Made by a program: the position numbers and the translations under genes. A stretch of DNA of 64,000 nt from Actinomycetota bacterium (GTDB lineage: Bacteria > Actinomycetota > Thermoleophilia > Gaiellales > F1-60-MAGs149), in contig VFJZ01000003.1 in the NCBI GenBank assembly GCA_009885805.1, positions 62,001-126,000 on the forward strand. Reading direction: 5' to 3'. The notes under the pieces are model-generated. The model was not told the origin of the DNA, made no database searches, and saw only the letters and a list, made by a program, of their open reading frames with translations. Below are positions 40,943 through 49,533 of the stretch, piece after piece. The first letter of the stretch is position 1. Each line of letters opens with the position of its first letter.

Positions 40943-41618
40943 CGTTCCGCCCGGGCACGTCGGGCGCGGTATCGCGCCGCCGCTCGAGGCGCGCGGATTC
41001 CGGCTGCACGTCGATGTCGCGGAGCCGTGGGGCGGCGGGTCGGTCGCGGGTCACGTCGAGCGGAGCGGCCCGCCCGACGACCGGCCAGTGCTCGTGCGGG
41101 TCGCCTGCGCAGCCGTCTGGATCGACGTGGCGCCGCAGATCGTGGGGCAGGCCGGAATCTCGGTGGCCATGGCCTACGACCTGCGCGCCCGCGGCCGGGC
41201 GATCTGGCTCGACGAGATCGTCACCGTCGGCGAGATCGAGGTGGGTGCGCTGGCCGCTGCGAACTGGCGCCGGTTCGAGATCTCGATCCCCGACGACGCG
41301 CCGCGCGCGTTCGAGGGGACGCTGTGCGCAGTCCGCTACAGCGTCGAGGCCTTGCGCTCGCGACGCATCGGCCGGAGCGTCGCGGCGGTACCGCTGCTCG
41401 TGGTCGAGCGCCGGACGGAGCCCGTCGTCCGCATCGAGCGGACGCCGATCGGCACGTGGCGCCTGCTGGAGTGGCGCGCGCCGGACGAGCCGGGGTTCGC
41501 GTTCGGCCCGATCGAGGTCAGCTTCGAACGGCGCGCGGCCGGCGACGAGCCCCTGCCCGGGGAGGATCGCGATGCCGAGATTCTGCGCCGGACCGGCCGG
41601 GTGTCAAGCGCCGCCTGA
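40926..41618 (+). CDS. Arrestin/Spo0M-fold-like protein
   Basis: Protein of 230 residues predicted to be nearly all beta-strand. The segment RRFEISIPDDAPRAFEGTLC, then AVRYSVEA, matches the centre of arrestin, Vps26 and Spo0M proteins ('F.IP.dAPpsf.G....v.y.veA'). The N-terminal half would be the first sandwich. Such bacterial proteins are linked to sporulation control or membrane scaffolding; the role here is unknown. It follows the membrane protein gene and ends with a 15-base convergent overlap. Confidence 0.6.
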   Translation: MRVVADVPPGHVGRGIAPPLEARGFRLHVDVAEPWGGGSVAGHVERSGPPDDRPVLVRVACAAVWIDVAPQIVGQAGISVAMAYDLRARGRAIWLDEIVTVGEIEVGALAAANWRRFEISIPDDAPRAFEGTLCAVRYSVEALRSRRIGRSVAAVPLLVVERRTEPVVRIERTPIGTWRLLEWRAPDEPGFAFGPIEVSFERRAAGDEPLPGEDRDAEILRRTGRVSSAA

Positions 41619-42317
41619 CGCGACGACATCGGCGAACCCCTCGATCAGGCGCACGGCGAACAGTGCCGGGTCCGTCTCGCGCCGCATCGCCTCGGCGCGC
41701 ATCTCGTCGGCGTCGAGGCCGACCGAGGCACAGCCGTCCGGGAAGTTGGCGTGCCAGTCGTCGAAGACCGCGAGGTCGACCTCGGGGTGGAACTGGACGC
41801 CCCAGGCCCTCCGGTAGCGGAAGGCCTGAACCGGCGCGGCCTCGGTCGTCGCGAGGCGGATGGCGCCGTCGGGCAGATCGAAGATGTCGGTGTGCCACTG
41901 GTACACGCTCTCGGAGGGCCCCGCCCGCGACCACAGCGGGTCGCCGGCCGCGGCGCCGGTCGGGTGGACGAGCGGCCAGCCGAACTCGCCCGCCGGCGCC
42001 GTCCAGACCGAGGCGCCGAGCGCGCGCGCCAGCACCTGGCCGCCGAGGCAGCAGCCGAGGACCGGGACGTCTTGCTCGACGCACGCCACCATCGCCTCGC
42101 GCTCGTGGCGCAGCTCCGGGTTGCTCTCCTCCTGCCAGGCACTCTGCCGCCCGCCGAGGACGACGAGCCCGCCGAGAGCGGTCGCGTCGAGCGTCGTGGC
42201 CTCGTCGGCGAAGGCGCGAATGACCCGCCACGGCAGACCGCGGCGGGTCAACACCCGGCCGATCCAGCCGGTGCCGGTCAGCATCGGATCGTTCTCGACG
42301 ATCGCAATCGGCTTCAC
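41604..42317 (-). CDS. Class I glutamine amidotransferase-like protein
   Basis: Protein of 237 residues with the class I amidotransferase triad: Cys in PVLGCCLGGQVLA and His-Glu in WGVQFHPEVD. The layout (LVVLGGRQSAWQEE before the Cys) resembles GMP-synthase-type stand-alone domains, which hydrolyse glutamine or a gamma-glutamyl bond. GTG at 42317 overlaps the reactivase stop, so it is the last gene of the diol dehydratase operon, an unusual partner for that enzyme. Confidence 0.82.
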   Translation of the reverse strand: MKPIAIVENDPMLTGTGWIGRVLTRRGLPWRVIRAFADEATTLDATALGGLVVLGGRQSAWQEESNPELRHEREAMVACVEQDVPVLGCCLGGQVLARALGASVWTAPAGEFGWPLVHPTGAAAGDPLWSRAGPSESVYQWHTDIFDLPDGAIRLATTEAAPVQAFRYRRAWGVQFHPEVDLAVFDDWHANFPDGCASVGLDADEMRAEAMRRETDPALFAVRLIEGFADVVASGGA

Positions 42318-43885
42318 GGGCGAAGGGTACCGGCGAAGGTCAGGACCAGGCCGACCGCGACTGCGCCGCGCGGCCCGTGCTCGCCGAGCACGTCGCCGCG
42401 GGCGACCGCGATATCGAGATCGGCGAGTCCGGCCGAGATCTCGGCGACGACCTCCGTGTCCTCCGCGCAGCCGCCGACGAGCAGCACCAACTCGCCTCGC
42501 GGGACGCCACCGGCCCGTTCGATCGCACGGAGCGTGTTCGCCACGACGACGTCTCGCTTCGCGCGGCGCCGCAACTCGCCCCAGATCTCCGGCGCAAGCG
42601 TCGCGTCGAGCGGCACCGGCCCCACCGTCTCGTCGATGCAGAGCCGCCCGACCGTTCCGCGCGGCGCCGGCGTCGAGCGGAAGGTCCGCGAGCCGTCCTC
42701 GTGGTGGACGACGAACGGCGTCTCCAGACGGATCGAACGTCCCCGCTTGGCTCGCTCCGCGAGCGACTGCGGGCAGTCGAGCACGCCGGCGCAGAGCCAC
42801 GTAACGAGGTCGCCGGCACCGGCCAGCGTGACGAAGCCGCCGGCGCGGTGCAGGTCGATCGTGCCGCCGCCGATGTCGAGGACGAACGGCGCCGCTCCGG
42901 CGCCCGGTGTCGTGGCCGCGCCGGCCAGGGCCGCGGTCGGCTCATCGCAGACGACGAGCGCTCCGAGCGCACCGGCGAGGTCCTCGTCAGCCCCGGCCGT
43001 GAGGGTTGCCACGCCCTCCTGCCGCCGTTCGACGAGCCGGGCGCGCAGGGCGCCGTCGTCGCGGGGGAGGGGGAGGGGGACGGCGAAGCGGTCGAGGACC
43101 GCGATGGGCGCTACCGGGTGCGCAAGGACGGCGGGCGCCGCGGGGGCCGATGGCTGTCTGACGACGATCGCGCAGCGGCCGCCGGATACCGCTCGCGCCG
43201 CGTTGCGGGCGGCCCGGCCGCCATCCGCATCGAGTTCGAGCAGGACTGCGAGTCGCAGCGGATCGGCGAGGTGCGTCACGCGGTGACCGGCTGGTGCAAC
43301 CTCGATCGCTGCGCGCGCGTCGACCGGCAACAGAGCGGCCCCGGCGACCTCGTCGACGATCGGCAGCGCGCGGTCGATACGGTTCGCGATCAGCACGGCG
43401 TCATCGCCGCGGGCGATCACGCCCACCAGCGGCCAGCCACGTGCGATGGCGTCACGCAGGCCGGCGGCGGCGAGCTCGAAGTCCTCGTCGACGACGACAA
43501 CGATGGTGTCGTCGTCGGGTGGCCCGGTCAGCGCCTCCAGCCGCCGCAGCCGGCCGGCACCGACGCCGACGCCGGCCGGCGTCGCGCTCCCCGGAACGGC
43601 CACGGCGACCGGTCCCAGGTCGACCTCGACCTCGCGGCCGACGCGCACGAGCCCCGTCCGTACCGGCCGCAGGTCAGCGAGGAGGATGCGGGTCGCCGGC
43701 TCGCCGAGGCGCCCGGCACCCCGGCCGAGCAGGTCGCGAACGCCCGCTGCCGCTGCGAGCGATCCCTTGGCACCGGTCGTCGCGGTGCGCAGGAGCAGGA
43801 GGAACGCCGGCGCCGACCCCTCGCTCAGGCGGGCGAAGGCGATCTCGGTCGTCGAGTTGCCGACGTCGACGCCGGCGACGATCAC
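42314..43885 (-). CDS. pduG: Diol/glycerol dehydratase reactivase large subunit
   Basis: Protein of 523 residues homologous to PduG/DdrA, the chaperone-like ATPase that swaps damaged cobalamin out of diol dehydratase. Landmarks: AGVDVGNSTTEIAFA, IARGDDAVLIANRIDRALPI, VDEVAGAALLPVD, LDIGGGTIDLHRAGG and LAGAGDLVTWLC (actin-like ATPase), and LVGGCAEDTEV near the end. It is shorter than PduG (about 610) because the middle 'swiveling' part is reduced. GTG at 43885 overlaps the small-subunit stop. The usual small reactivase subunit (PduH/DdrB) was not found in the operon. Confidence 0.87.
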   Translation of the reverse strand: MIVAGVDVGNSTTEIAFARLSEGSAPAFLLLLRTATTGAKGSLAAAAGVRDLLGRGAGRLGEPATRILLADLRPVRTGLVRVGREVEVDLGPVAVAVPGSATPAGVGVGAGRLRRLEALTGPPDDDTIVVVVDEDFELAAAGLRDAIARGWPLVGVIARGDDAVLIANRIDRALPIVDEVAGAALLPVDARAAIEVAPAGHRVTHLADPLRLAVLLELDADGGRAARNAARAVSGGRCAIVVRQPSAPAAPAVLAHPVAPIAVLDRFAVPLPLPRDDGALRARLVERRQEGVATLTAGADEDLAGALGALVVCDEPTAALAGAATTPGAGAAPFVLDIGGGTIDLHRAGGFVTLAGAGDLVTWLCAGVLDCPQSLAERAKRGRSIRLETPFVVHHEDGSRTFRSTPAPRGTVGRLCIDETVGPVPLDATLAPEIWGELRRRAKRDVVVANTLRAIERAGGVPRGELVLLVGGCAEDTEVVAEISAGLADLDIAVARGDVLGEHGPRGAVAVGLVLTFAGTLRP

Positions 43886-44178
43886 GAGATCAGGCCGCGC
43901 CGGACGTACGCGCCGCCCGCCTCGCGAACGAGGGCGGCGCAGCGTGGCGCGCCGCGCGCGTCGAGGTCCGCGGCGAGTTGATCGAGTTCGGCGGCCGACG
44001 ATCGACCGGGGCGGAGGTTGTCGTAGAACCGCAGCAGCTCGTCGTCCGCGAACGCCGTCAGCTCCGCGCCGCGTCGCAGGTTCTCGGCGAGCTGCGGGTT
44101 CCCGGCGCCCTCGGCGAGGTCCGCCTGGCGGCGCAGCGTTTCGGCCGTGATCCGCAGGTCAGCGGCGGGATCGGTCAC
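43882..44178 (-). CDS. pduE: Diol dehydratase small subunit
   Basis: Protein of 98 residues matching the C-terminal half of PduE: LRITAETLRRQADLAEGAGN, RGAELTAFADDELLRFYDNL, RPGRSSAAELDQLAADL and AALVREAGGAYV. PduE proteins of Pdu compartments have about 70 more residues at the front, including an encapsulation peptide; that part is absent here. GTG start and stop both overlap neighbours by four bases, so large/medium, small and reactivase are made together. Confidence 0.9.
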   Translation of the reverse strand: MTDPAADLRITAETLRRQADLAEGAGNPQLAENLRRGAELTAFADDELLRFYDNLRPGRSSAAELDQLAADLDARGAPRCAALVREAGGAYVRRGLIS

Positions 44179-46409
44179 GGCCACGTCAGCTCCACCTCGA
44201 TCGGATCGAGGGGCTCGACCGCCCGGCGCTCCTCGGCCACCAGCGCGACGACGCGGGCGTGGTAGCGGGGCCCGAACGGCTCCGCGGACTCGGGCAGGAG
44301 CACCGGCTCTGGCGTCGCTCCGCGGGCATGGCGGGCGGCGTTGCGACCGAGCGCGCGGTACAGCGGCGGCCCGACGAGGGCTGCGTTCGAGTACAGCTCC
44401 AGGTTCGCCAGCACCGGCAGGTCGGCACGGTGGATGAGGGCCGTCCCCTTGCCCTGCAGGCCGATGCCGACGCCGGAGCCCGACAGGCGCGCCGCCGTCC
44501 AGCCGATGTTGCCAACGTCGATCGACCGCCGCACCCGTACGACGCGGCTGGCCACGCCCTCCTCCTCGAGACCGGCCAGCACCTGCCGCAGCGCCTCCGC
44601 GACGGTGCAGCCGCCGAGGGTCTGCCAGACGGTCACGGCGAACGCCGGTGACAGGCCGACGACGACCTCGTCCGGGCGCGGACGCTCGCGCGCCGGGCGG
44701 CCATTCGCCACGCGCAGACAGCCGGCCGCCGGCCCCTGCTCCGCGACGAGGTCGGCGTGCGTCCGCTCCTGTCGCACACGGCCGATCTGATCGCGACGGT
44801 CGGCCGAGATCCGGTAGCCGCTGCCCGGGCCGCTGTAGTCGTTCGGGTCGGTCAGGTTCGAGAGCACGCGCATCTCGGTGTCGTAGATCGCGGCCGTCTG
44901 CAGGTGGTCGCCGTCGAGCCGCGCCCGCAGCATGGCCAGCACCCGCTCGGACTCGATCGTGAAGCCGCGCTGCGCGAGCGCATCGACCACGTGCAGCCCG
45001 GTGATGCCTCGCGCCATGATCGCGTCGCCCGCGGCCGGCACGAGCCCGGGGTCGAGGGGCGGCAGGTCGAGGCTGCCGTGGGCGACGACGACGGCCTCGA
45101 CGTCCTCGTCGCTGAACGCGGCCAGTCCGAGCTCGTCGTAGACGGCGCGGCACGCCTCGGCGGCGCGACGCCGGAGCGGCAGCAGGTCCTCGTCCGAGCG
45201 TGATCGCAGACCGCCCTCGAAGCCCCAGTCGCGCTGGAGCACGAGGTAGTCGTCGAGGTCCTCGGCGTTGAAGTTCGACGGCCCGAACGCGTTGTCGTAG
45301 GCGGGGATCGAACCGAAGCCCGAGAAGAGGAAATCGGCGCCGGCGAGCAGGAGCGGCAGCGTGTGCGACGTCCGCCGGATGTCGGAGAAGCTCATCAGCG
45401 TGTCGTTGCCGGCGCACGATTCGAGGTCGCGCAGCATCACGCAGAGGTTCTCGGCGAGGACCTCGCGCATGCCGTCCTGGACCGAGGCTGTCACCGACAC
45501 GCCGTCGATGCCGCCGTTCTGCACGCCCTGCGCGCCCGCTGCTCGCGACAGCGCGACGCAGCGCGATTCCAGGTACAGCATCGACCGTCCCTCGGCGGCG
45601 CCCATCAGGCACTCCGCGCCCGACCCGGAGGTGAAGCGCATCTTCAGGCCGCGCGAGGCGTAGCAGGCGGCGAGGAACGCCTTCGACCAGGGCGTGTCGT
45701 CGCCGTCGACGAAGACCTGCTCGGTGCCGTAGACCGAGACCGTCTCGGCGTACGTGGTGAGGCCGCGGAGACCCAGTTCGAGTTCCGTGCGCTCCTCGAC
45801 CGAGCATTGCGTCAGCGCCCCGGCCCCGGCGACCTGCGATCCGACGAGCAACGCCAGCGCGTTCGACGGCGCGTCGCGCAGGACCGGCACCGTCGTCTCC
45901 AGCTCGCGAAAGCCGAGCGCGACCGCCGAGGCCGCGTCCGCCGCGATCAGGAGCGGGTGATCGACCCGGTTCGTGACGTGCGCCTGGATCGACGGTGTCC
46001 GGCGCACCCGCATCTTCGTCATCGCGCTCATCAGCTCGACCGGCGTCATCAGGGCGAGGACATGGGCGAGCTTCGCAGGCGACATCCCGCCGGCGAGACG
46101 CACGCAGTCGCGACGGGGGACGCCCGGGTCGACGAGCATCAGCGCGTAGTCGAGGTCGGCCGTTGCCATCGCCTCGTCGGCGACGTCGAGGTCGAGGCCG
46201 CGCCGCGCGATGAACTCGTCGATCAGGTCGAAGTTCGCCTCCGCGACGCCGTCCAGCTCCACGATCCGGCCCTGCGCGATCCGGATCGAAGGCGCTGGAT
46301 CGTTCGGCCCGGACATCGCAATCAGCCCGAGTGCAGGGTCATCGGGGACGAGCGTGTCGGATGATATCGGGCGGGTATCGAAGAACACCGCTCGTCGAGA
46401 CCGGGTCAC
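44175..46409 (-). CDS. pduCD: B12-dependent diol/glycerol dehydratase, fused large and medium subunits
   Basis: Protein of 744 residues. Residues 1 to about 540 match PduC: SGPNDPAPSIRIAQGRIVEL, DFLFSGFGSIPAYDNAF-like substrate barrel, VYGTEQVFVDGDDTPWSKAF and FTSGSGAECLMGAAEGRSML. Residues from about 570 match PduD: DEVVVGLSPAFAVTVWQTLG and SGSGVGIGLQGKGTALIHRA, then DLPVLANLELYSNA. It uses adenosylcobalamin to turn 1,2-propanediol, glycerol or ethylene glycol into an aldehyde. Fused forms occur in actinobacteria. The join has no encapsulation-peptide helix, unlike free PduD. GTG at 46409 has a TACGAT box seven bases upstream. Confidence 0.92.
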   Translation of the reverse strand: MTRSRRAVFFDTRPISSDTLVPDDPALGLIAMSGPNDPAPSIRIAQGRIVELDGVAEANFDLIDEFIARRGLDLDVADEAMATADLDYALMLVDPGVPRRDCVRLAGGMSPAKLAHVLALMTPVELMSAMTKMRVRRTPSIQAHVTNRVDHPLLIAADAASAVALGFRELETTVPVLRDAPSNALALLVGSQVAGAGALTQCSVEERTELELGLRGLTTYAETVSVYGTEQVFVDGDDTPWSKAFLAACYASRGLKMRFTSGSGAECLMGAAEGRSMLYLESRCVALSRAAGAQGVQNGGIDGVSVTASVQDGMREVLAENLCVMLRDLESCAGNDTLMSFSDIRRTSHTLPLLLAGADFLFSGFGSIPAYDNAFGPSNFNAEDLDDYLVLQRDWGFEGGLRSRSDEDLLPLRRRAAEACRAVYDELGLAAFSDEDVEAVVVAHGSLDLPPLDPGLVPAAGDAIMARGITGLHVVDALAQRGFTIESERVLAMLRARLDGDHLQTAAIYDTEMRVLSNLTDPNDYSGPGSGYRISADRRDQIGRVRQERTHADLVAEQGPAAGCLRVANGRPARERPRPDEVVVGLSPAFAVTVWQTLGGCTVAEALRQVLAGLEEEGVASRVVRVRRSIDVGNIGWTAARLSGSGVGIGLQGKGTALIHRADLPVLANLELYSNAALVGPPLYRALGRNAARHARGATPEPVLLPESAEPFGPRYHARVVALVAEERRAVEPLDPIEVELTWP

Positions 46410-46416
46410 AGGCTCG

Positions 46417-46433
46417 ATCGTAGCGCCTACGAT
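46417..46433. promoter_or_regulatory. Overlapping divergent leaderless promoters in a perfect palindrome
   Basis: ATCGTAG-CGC-CTACGAT. The right half supplies TACGAT (46428-46433), six bases before the acyl-CoA dehydrogenase ATG. The left half read on the minus strand supplies TACGAT, seven bases before the dehydratase GTG. Each promoter's -35 zone lies in the other gene, so binding should be mutually exclusive. Confidence 0.6.
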
Positions 46434-46439
46434 ACGACC

Positions 46440-47675
46440 ATGATGGGCACTCCAGCCGACCTGCACGAAGCGGCCCGCCGCCACGCCGCCGACGTCGTCC
46501 GACCGGGCGTCGCCGGCTGGGACGCTGCGGCGACCTTCCCTCGCGACGCGAGCTCGCAGGCTGCGGCCGCCGGACTCCTCGGCCTGTTCGCGCCGGCCTC
46601 GATCGGCGGTCAGGCGCTGAGCTACGCCGACGGCATGCGCGTCTTCGAAGAACTCGGTCGCGGCGACGCCGCCTACGCCTTCACGCTCTCCATGCACAAC
46701 GCCGTCACGGCGGCGATCGGCGCGTTCGCGGCGCCGGGCGTGCGGCGGCGATGGGGTCGCGCCCTCACCTCGGGTGAGGCGCTGGGAGGGTTCTCGTTGA
46801 CGGAGCCGCACGCCGGCTCGGATGCCGCAGCCATCACGACCCGCCTGACGCCGGACTTCAGCGGCTTCCGCCTCAACGGCACCAAGGCGTGGGTGACGCT
46901 CTGCGGCGAGGCCGACGTGTTCCTCGTGGCGTGTCGCACCGGGACGGAGCGCGGCACCAGCGACGTGGCGATGGTCGTACTCGACGCGGCGCGCGAAGGC
47001 GTCGAGACGGTGCGGCTGTACGACACCATGACCTCGGCGTTCCTGCCGATCGGCGAGATGCGACTGCACGACGTCCGGATCGAGCCGGACGAGGTCCTGG
47101 CGCCGGCCGGTAGCGGTTTCCAGGCGGCGCTCGGCGCGATCGACGTCGCACGAACCGACATTGCCGCGATCGCCGTCGGCCTGGCGGTCGAGGCGCTCGA
47201 GGCCGCGCTCGCCTACACGCGCGACCGTGCGCTCTTCGGCGGCAGCGTCCTCGACCAGCAGGCCGTCCAGTTCGCGCTCGCCGATATCGAGACCGACATC
47301 GTCGCCGGCCGGCTTCTCTACCAGCACGCCGCGGCGCTGCTCGGGACCCGTGAGGGCTCGGTTGCAGCCGCCCATGCGAAGCGTTTCTGCCCGGACATGG
47401 CGCTGAAGGCGGCAGTGGAGTGCGCCGAGCTGTTCGGCTCCTACGGCTGGCTGAAGGATGTCTCCGTGCTGCCGCGGCTCGTCGGCCTCGCGCGGATGCT
47501 GCAGACCGTCGACGGGACGCGCGAGGTGCAGCGCGTCGTGATCGCCCGCGATCTCGTCCGTCGGGCGAAAGCCCTCGGCGCGCCGAGGGCGACGAACGGC
47601 AGCGGGCGCTACGTCGCGGCCGACGTCGTTCCGGCCGACCGCGAGCGGATCGCGGCGCCGAGCACCGCTAGCTGA
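46440..47675 (+). CDS. Acyl-CoA dehydrogenase family protein
   Basis: Flavoenzyme of 411 residues. GGFSLTEPHAGSDAAAITTR, LNGTKAWVTLCGEADVFLVA, ARTDIAAIAVGLAVEALEAA and CAELFGSYGWLKDVSVLPRL, then RMLQTVDGTREVQRVVIAR, follow the family from FAD-binding strand to C-terminal helices. The catalytic Glu of short-chain types would lie in the last region, where the order is uncertain. It oxidises an acyl-CoA to the enoyl-CoA. Its promoter is interlocked with that of the diol dehydratase operon, so opposite regulation is likely. Confidence 0.87.
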   Translation: MMGTPADLHEAARRHAADVVRPGVAGWDAAATFPRDASSQAAAAGLLGLFAPASIGGQALSYADGMRVFEELGRGDAAYAFTLSMHNAVTAAIGAFAAPGVRRRWGRALTSGEALGGFSLTEPHAGSDAAAITTRLTPDFSGFRLNGTKAWVTLCGEADVFLVACRTGTERGTSDVAMVVLDAAREGVETVRLYDTMTSAFLPIGEMRLHDVRIEPDEVLAPAGSGFQAALGAIDVARTDIAAIAVGLAVEALEAALAYTRDRALFGGSVLDQQAVQFALADIETDIVAGRLLYQHAAALLGTREGSVAAAHAKRFCPDMALKAAVECAELFGSYGWLKDVSVLPRLVGLARMLQTVDGTREVQRVVIARDLVRRAKALGAPRATNGSGRYVAADVVPADRERIAAPSTAS

Positions 47676-47944
47676 CCGAGCGCCGCGACGATCCCGGCCG
47701 CGACGGCGACGACCGTCGGCGGACGGACGACCAGCAGCGGACCCGCGACGGTGCAGGCGAGTGAGCTCGCGAACGCGCCGCGTCGGCAGGGGATCGCGTC
47801 GGAGACGGTCAGCCCGGAGCCGCAGACGAACAGCACCAGCCCGCAGCTCCCGAACATCGCGAACACGCCCGGGCGTTCGAGCACGGCGCCGGCCGTCGCG
47901 GCGGTTGCCGCCGCGACGAGGCAGACGGTCCGCAGCGCGATCAC
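47609..47944 (-). CDS. Small membrane protein, unknown
   Basis: Protein of 111 residues with four hydrophobic stretches (TVCLVAAATAATAGAV, VFAMFGSCGLVLFVCGSGLT, FASSLACTVAGPLLVV, TVVAVAAGIVAALGQLAVLG). Four-helix membrane protein without a recognised family. It overlaps the end of the acyl-CoA dehydrogenase gene by 67 bases on the opposite strand and begins within the stop region of the phosphoesterase gene, so it is likely co-transcribed with the latter. Confidence 0.55.
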   Translation of the reverse strand: MIALRTVCLVAAATAATAGAVLERPGVFAMFGSCGLVLFVCGSGLTVSDAIPCRRGAFASSLACTVAGPLLVVRPPTVVAVAAGIVAALGQLAVLGAAIRSRSAGTTSAAT

Positions 47945-49005
47945 GGCACCGCCAGCCGGTCGAGGACGCGGCCCCGCTCGTCGATGAACGTGTACGTCGT
48001 CCCGTCGGCTCGCAGATCGATTCGCAGGAGGCCGTAGTCGAGCAGGGAGACGGCGGCGCCGGCCGTCCGCTGGGTGAAATCGAGATCGCCGGGTCCCATG
48101 CCGCTCGTTCCCACCGTGAAGGTCAGCATGCCGTCCACGACCCGGCGCTCGTAGCGGTGGAGGTGACCCGAGAGCACGGCGTCGACCCGGCCGCGCAACA
48201 CGTCGAGCAGGGGATCGCCGGGCTGGAGTGGGCGGTGCACGACGGCGAGACGCCGGGTGAAGCCAGGCTCGGCGAGCGCCTTGGCTGCGAACTCGGCGAC
48301 GCCGGTCGCGTCGCCGTCGACGCCCAGGACGATGATCTGGAGCGGGCCGTAGGCGGCGACGTGCCGTTCGGCCTGCAGGTCGAAGGCGTCCAGCAGGGCT
48401 TTCGGCCCGGGCGGGAACGTGTCGTGATCACCGAGCCCGACCACGAGCGGCGCCCGCTGGAGCAGGGGTGCAAGCGGCCGGAAGATGTTGCGGTCGAGCA
48501 GCGGCCCGGCGGCGTTCAGGTAGGAGTTGTCGCCGGTGGTGACGGTCAGCGACGGGTCCTGGGCGGCAGCGACGCGCGCTACCGCCCACTCGTGATCGTC
48601 GCCTGAACCGTAGTCGCCGATCGCGACCAGGGTGATCGGCTCGGCGAGCGTCGCCGGAGCGGTGCGGAACGATCCCGCAGCGCGCGCCACGCCGTCGATG
48701 CTCGCCGTCCACGAGTAGCGCGTGCCCGGCCGCAGCGCCGTGAACCGTCCGTCGACGGCCATCGACGGTCCGGCGCCCGGTGCCCAGGCGATCAGCTCCA
48801 CTGGCGCCGAGCTGTCCTGGCGCCAGTGGAGCTCGGCCGAGCTGTCGCCGACGCGCACGAGATACGGCCCGCGCGTGAAGGCCTCATCGGACGGCCCGAG
48901 CAGGTAGGCCTGCCAGTAGAAGACGATCGCCACCATCGCGACGACAAGCACCGCGGCGAACATCGTGACGGCCACGAGGGCGCGGCGCAGTCGCCGCTCC
49001 GTCAC
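47941..49005 (-). CDS. Membrane-anchored metallophosphoesterase (purple acid phosphatase-like)
   Basis: Protein of 354 residues. One transmembrane helix near the N-terminus (ALVAVTMFAAVLVVAMVAIV) anchors it with the catalytic part outside. A fibronectin-like N-terminal domain (GPYLVRVGDSSAELHWRQDS, then PGTRYSWTASIDG) precedes the calcineurin-type domain, an arrangement of purple acid phosphatases. Metal motifs: GDYGSGDDHEW, TTGDNSYLN, GLGDHDTF (GNHD changed to GDHD) and SGHLHRYERR. It probably releases phosphate from external esters. Confidence 0.83.
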   Translation of the reverse strand: MTERRLRRALVAVTMFAAVLVVAMVAIVFYWQAYLLGPSDEAFTRGPYLVRVGDSSAELHWRQDSSAPVELIAWAPGAGPSMAVDGRFTALRPGTRYSWTASIDGVARAAGSFRTAPATLAEPITLVAIGDYGSGDDHEWAVARVAAAQDPSLTVTTGDNSYLNAAGPLLDRNIFRPLAPLLQRAPLVVGLGDHDTFPPGPKALLDAFDLQAERHVAAYGPLQIIVLGVDGDATGVAEFAAKALAEPGFTRRLAVVHRPLQPGDPLLDVLRGRVDAVLSGHLHRYERRVVDGMLTFTVGTSGMGPGDLDFTQRTAGAAVSLLDYGLLRIDLRADGTTYTFIDERGRVLDRLAVP

Positions 49006-49448
49006 GTGGCCGGCGACAGCAGGCGAGCGACGGCCCTCGGGTCATCGATCCGTTCGCCGAACTCGGCGCGGATCACCGCCTCGTAGACCGGCCAGATGCG
49101 ACGCAGCATCGCGCGACCGGGCTCGGTGATCGCCACGAAGTTGCCGCGGCGGTCGGACGGGCAGTTGCGACGCTCGGTGAGTCCCGCCTCCTCGAGGCGG
49201 TCGATCAGCCGGGTCAGGCCCGAGCGGCTCATCACGATCGCATCGGCGACCTCGTACATCCGCAGCGCGCCGGCCTCTGCCTCCGAGAGAGTCAGCAGCA
49301 CGTCGTACCAGGCGAGCGGCGGCAGTTCGGCCGCGACCAGAGCCTCCTCGGCACGGGCGATGACGCGTGCCTGGACGCGCAGCACCGTGCGCCAGGCGGC
49401 AAGCGTCTCGACGTCGAGGATCACGGACACGTAAGAAGTTTCGCACAC
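49002..49448 (-). CDS. MarR-family regulator
   Basis: Winged-helix regulator of 148 residues. LPPLAWYDVLLTLSEAEAGA is the first DNA-domain helix, ADAIVMSRSGLTRLIDRLEE the recognition helix and CPSDRRGNFVAITEPGRAML the wing with the conserved DxR. A GTG at 49448 is used; another at 49433 would drop five residues. Divergent from YceI, with two inverted repeats between, so it probably represses yceI, the FMN reductase and itself. It also runs into the phosphoesterase gene with a four-base overlap. Confidence 0.84.
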   Translation of the reverse strand: MCETSYVSVILDVETLAAWRTVLRVQARVIARAEEALVAAELPPLAWYDVLLTLSEAEAGALRMYEVADAIVMSRSGLTRLIDRLEEAGLTERRNCPSDRRGNFVAITEPGRAMLRRIWPVYEAVIRAEFGERIDDPRAVARLLSPAT

Positions 49449-49450
49449 GA

Positions 49451-49468
49451 TGGTTGCGGTGGCAACCA
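49451..49468. promoter_or_regulatory. Inverted repeat next to the MarR start
   Basis: TGGTTGC and GCAACCA around GGTG, an 18-base perfect inverted repeat that starts 3 bases upstream of the MarR start codon. Candidate operator for autoregulation. Confidence 0.5.
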
Positions 49469-49486
49469 GTAGCTGCTATACATACT

Positions 49487-49515
49487 ATTGCATCGACAAT
49501 CACTGTCAGTGCAAT
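49487..49515. promoter_or_regulatory. Inverted repeat upstream of yceI
   Basis: ATTGCA..GACA-ATCAC-TGTC..TGCAAT, 29 bases with two mismatched base pairs. It lies 18 bases upstream of the YceI ATG, in the promoter zone, and is the best candidate for the main MarR operator. Confidence 0.55.
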
Positions 49516-49533
49516 CCTTGTTAGGGGAAGCAC

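Noticed and set aside
44175-46409. Diol dehydratase as a cargo of the BMC operon
   Set aside because: The N-terminal targeting helices of PduD and PduE are absent, the operon is 12 kb away on the other strand, and it has its own promoter. Kept only as a possible cytosolic aldehyde source.
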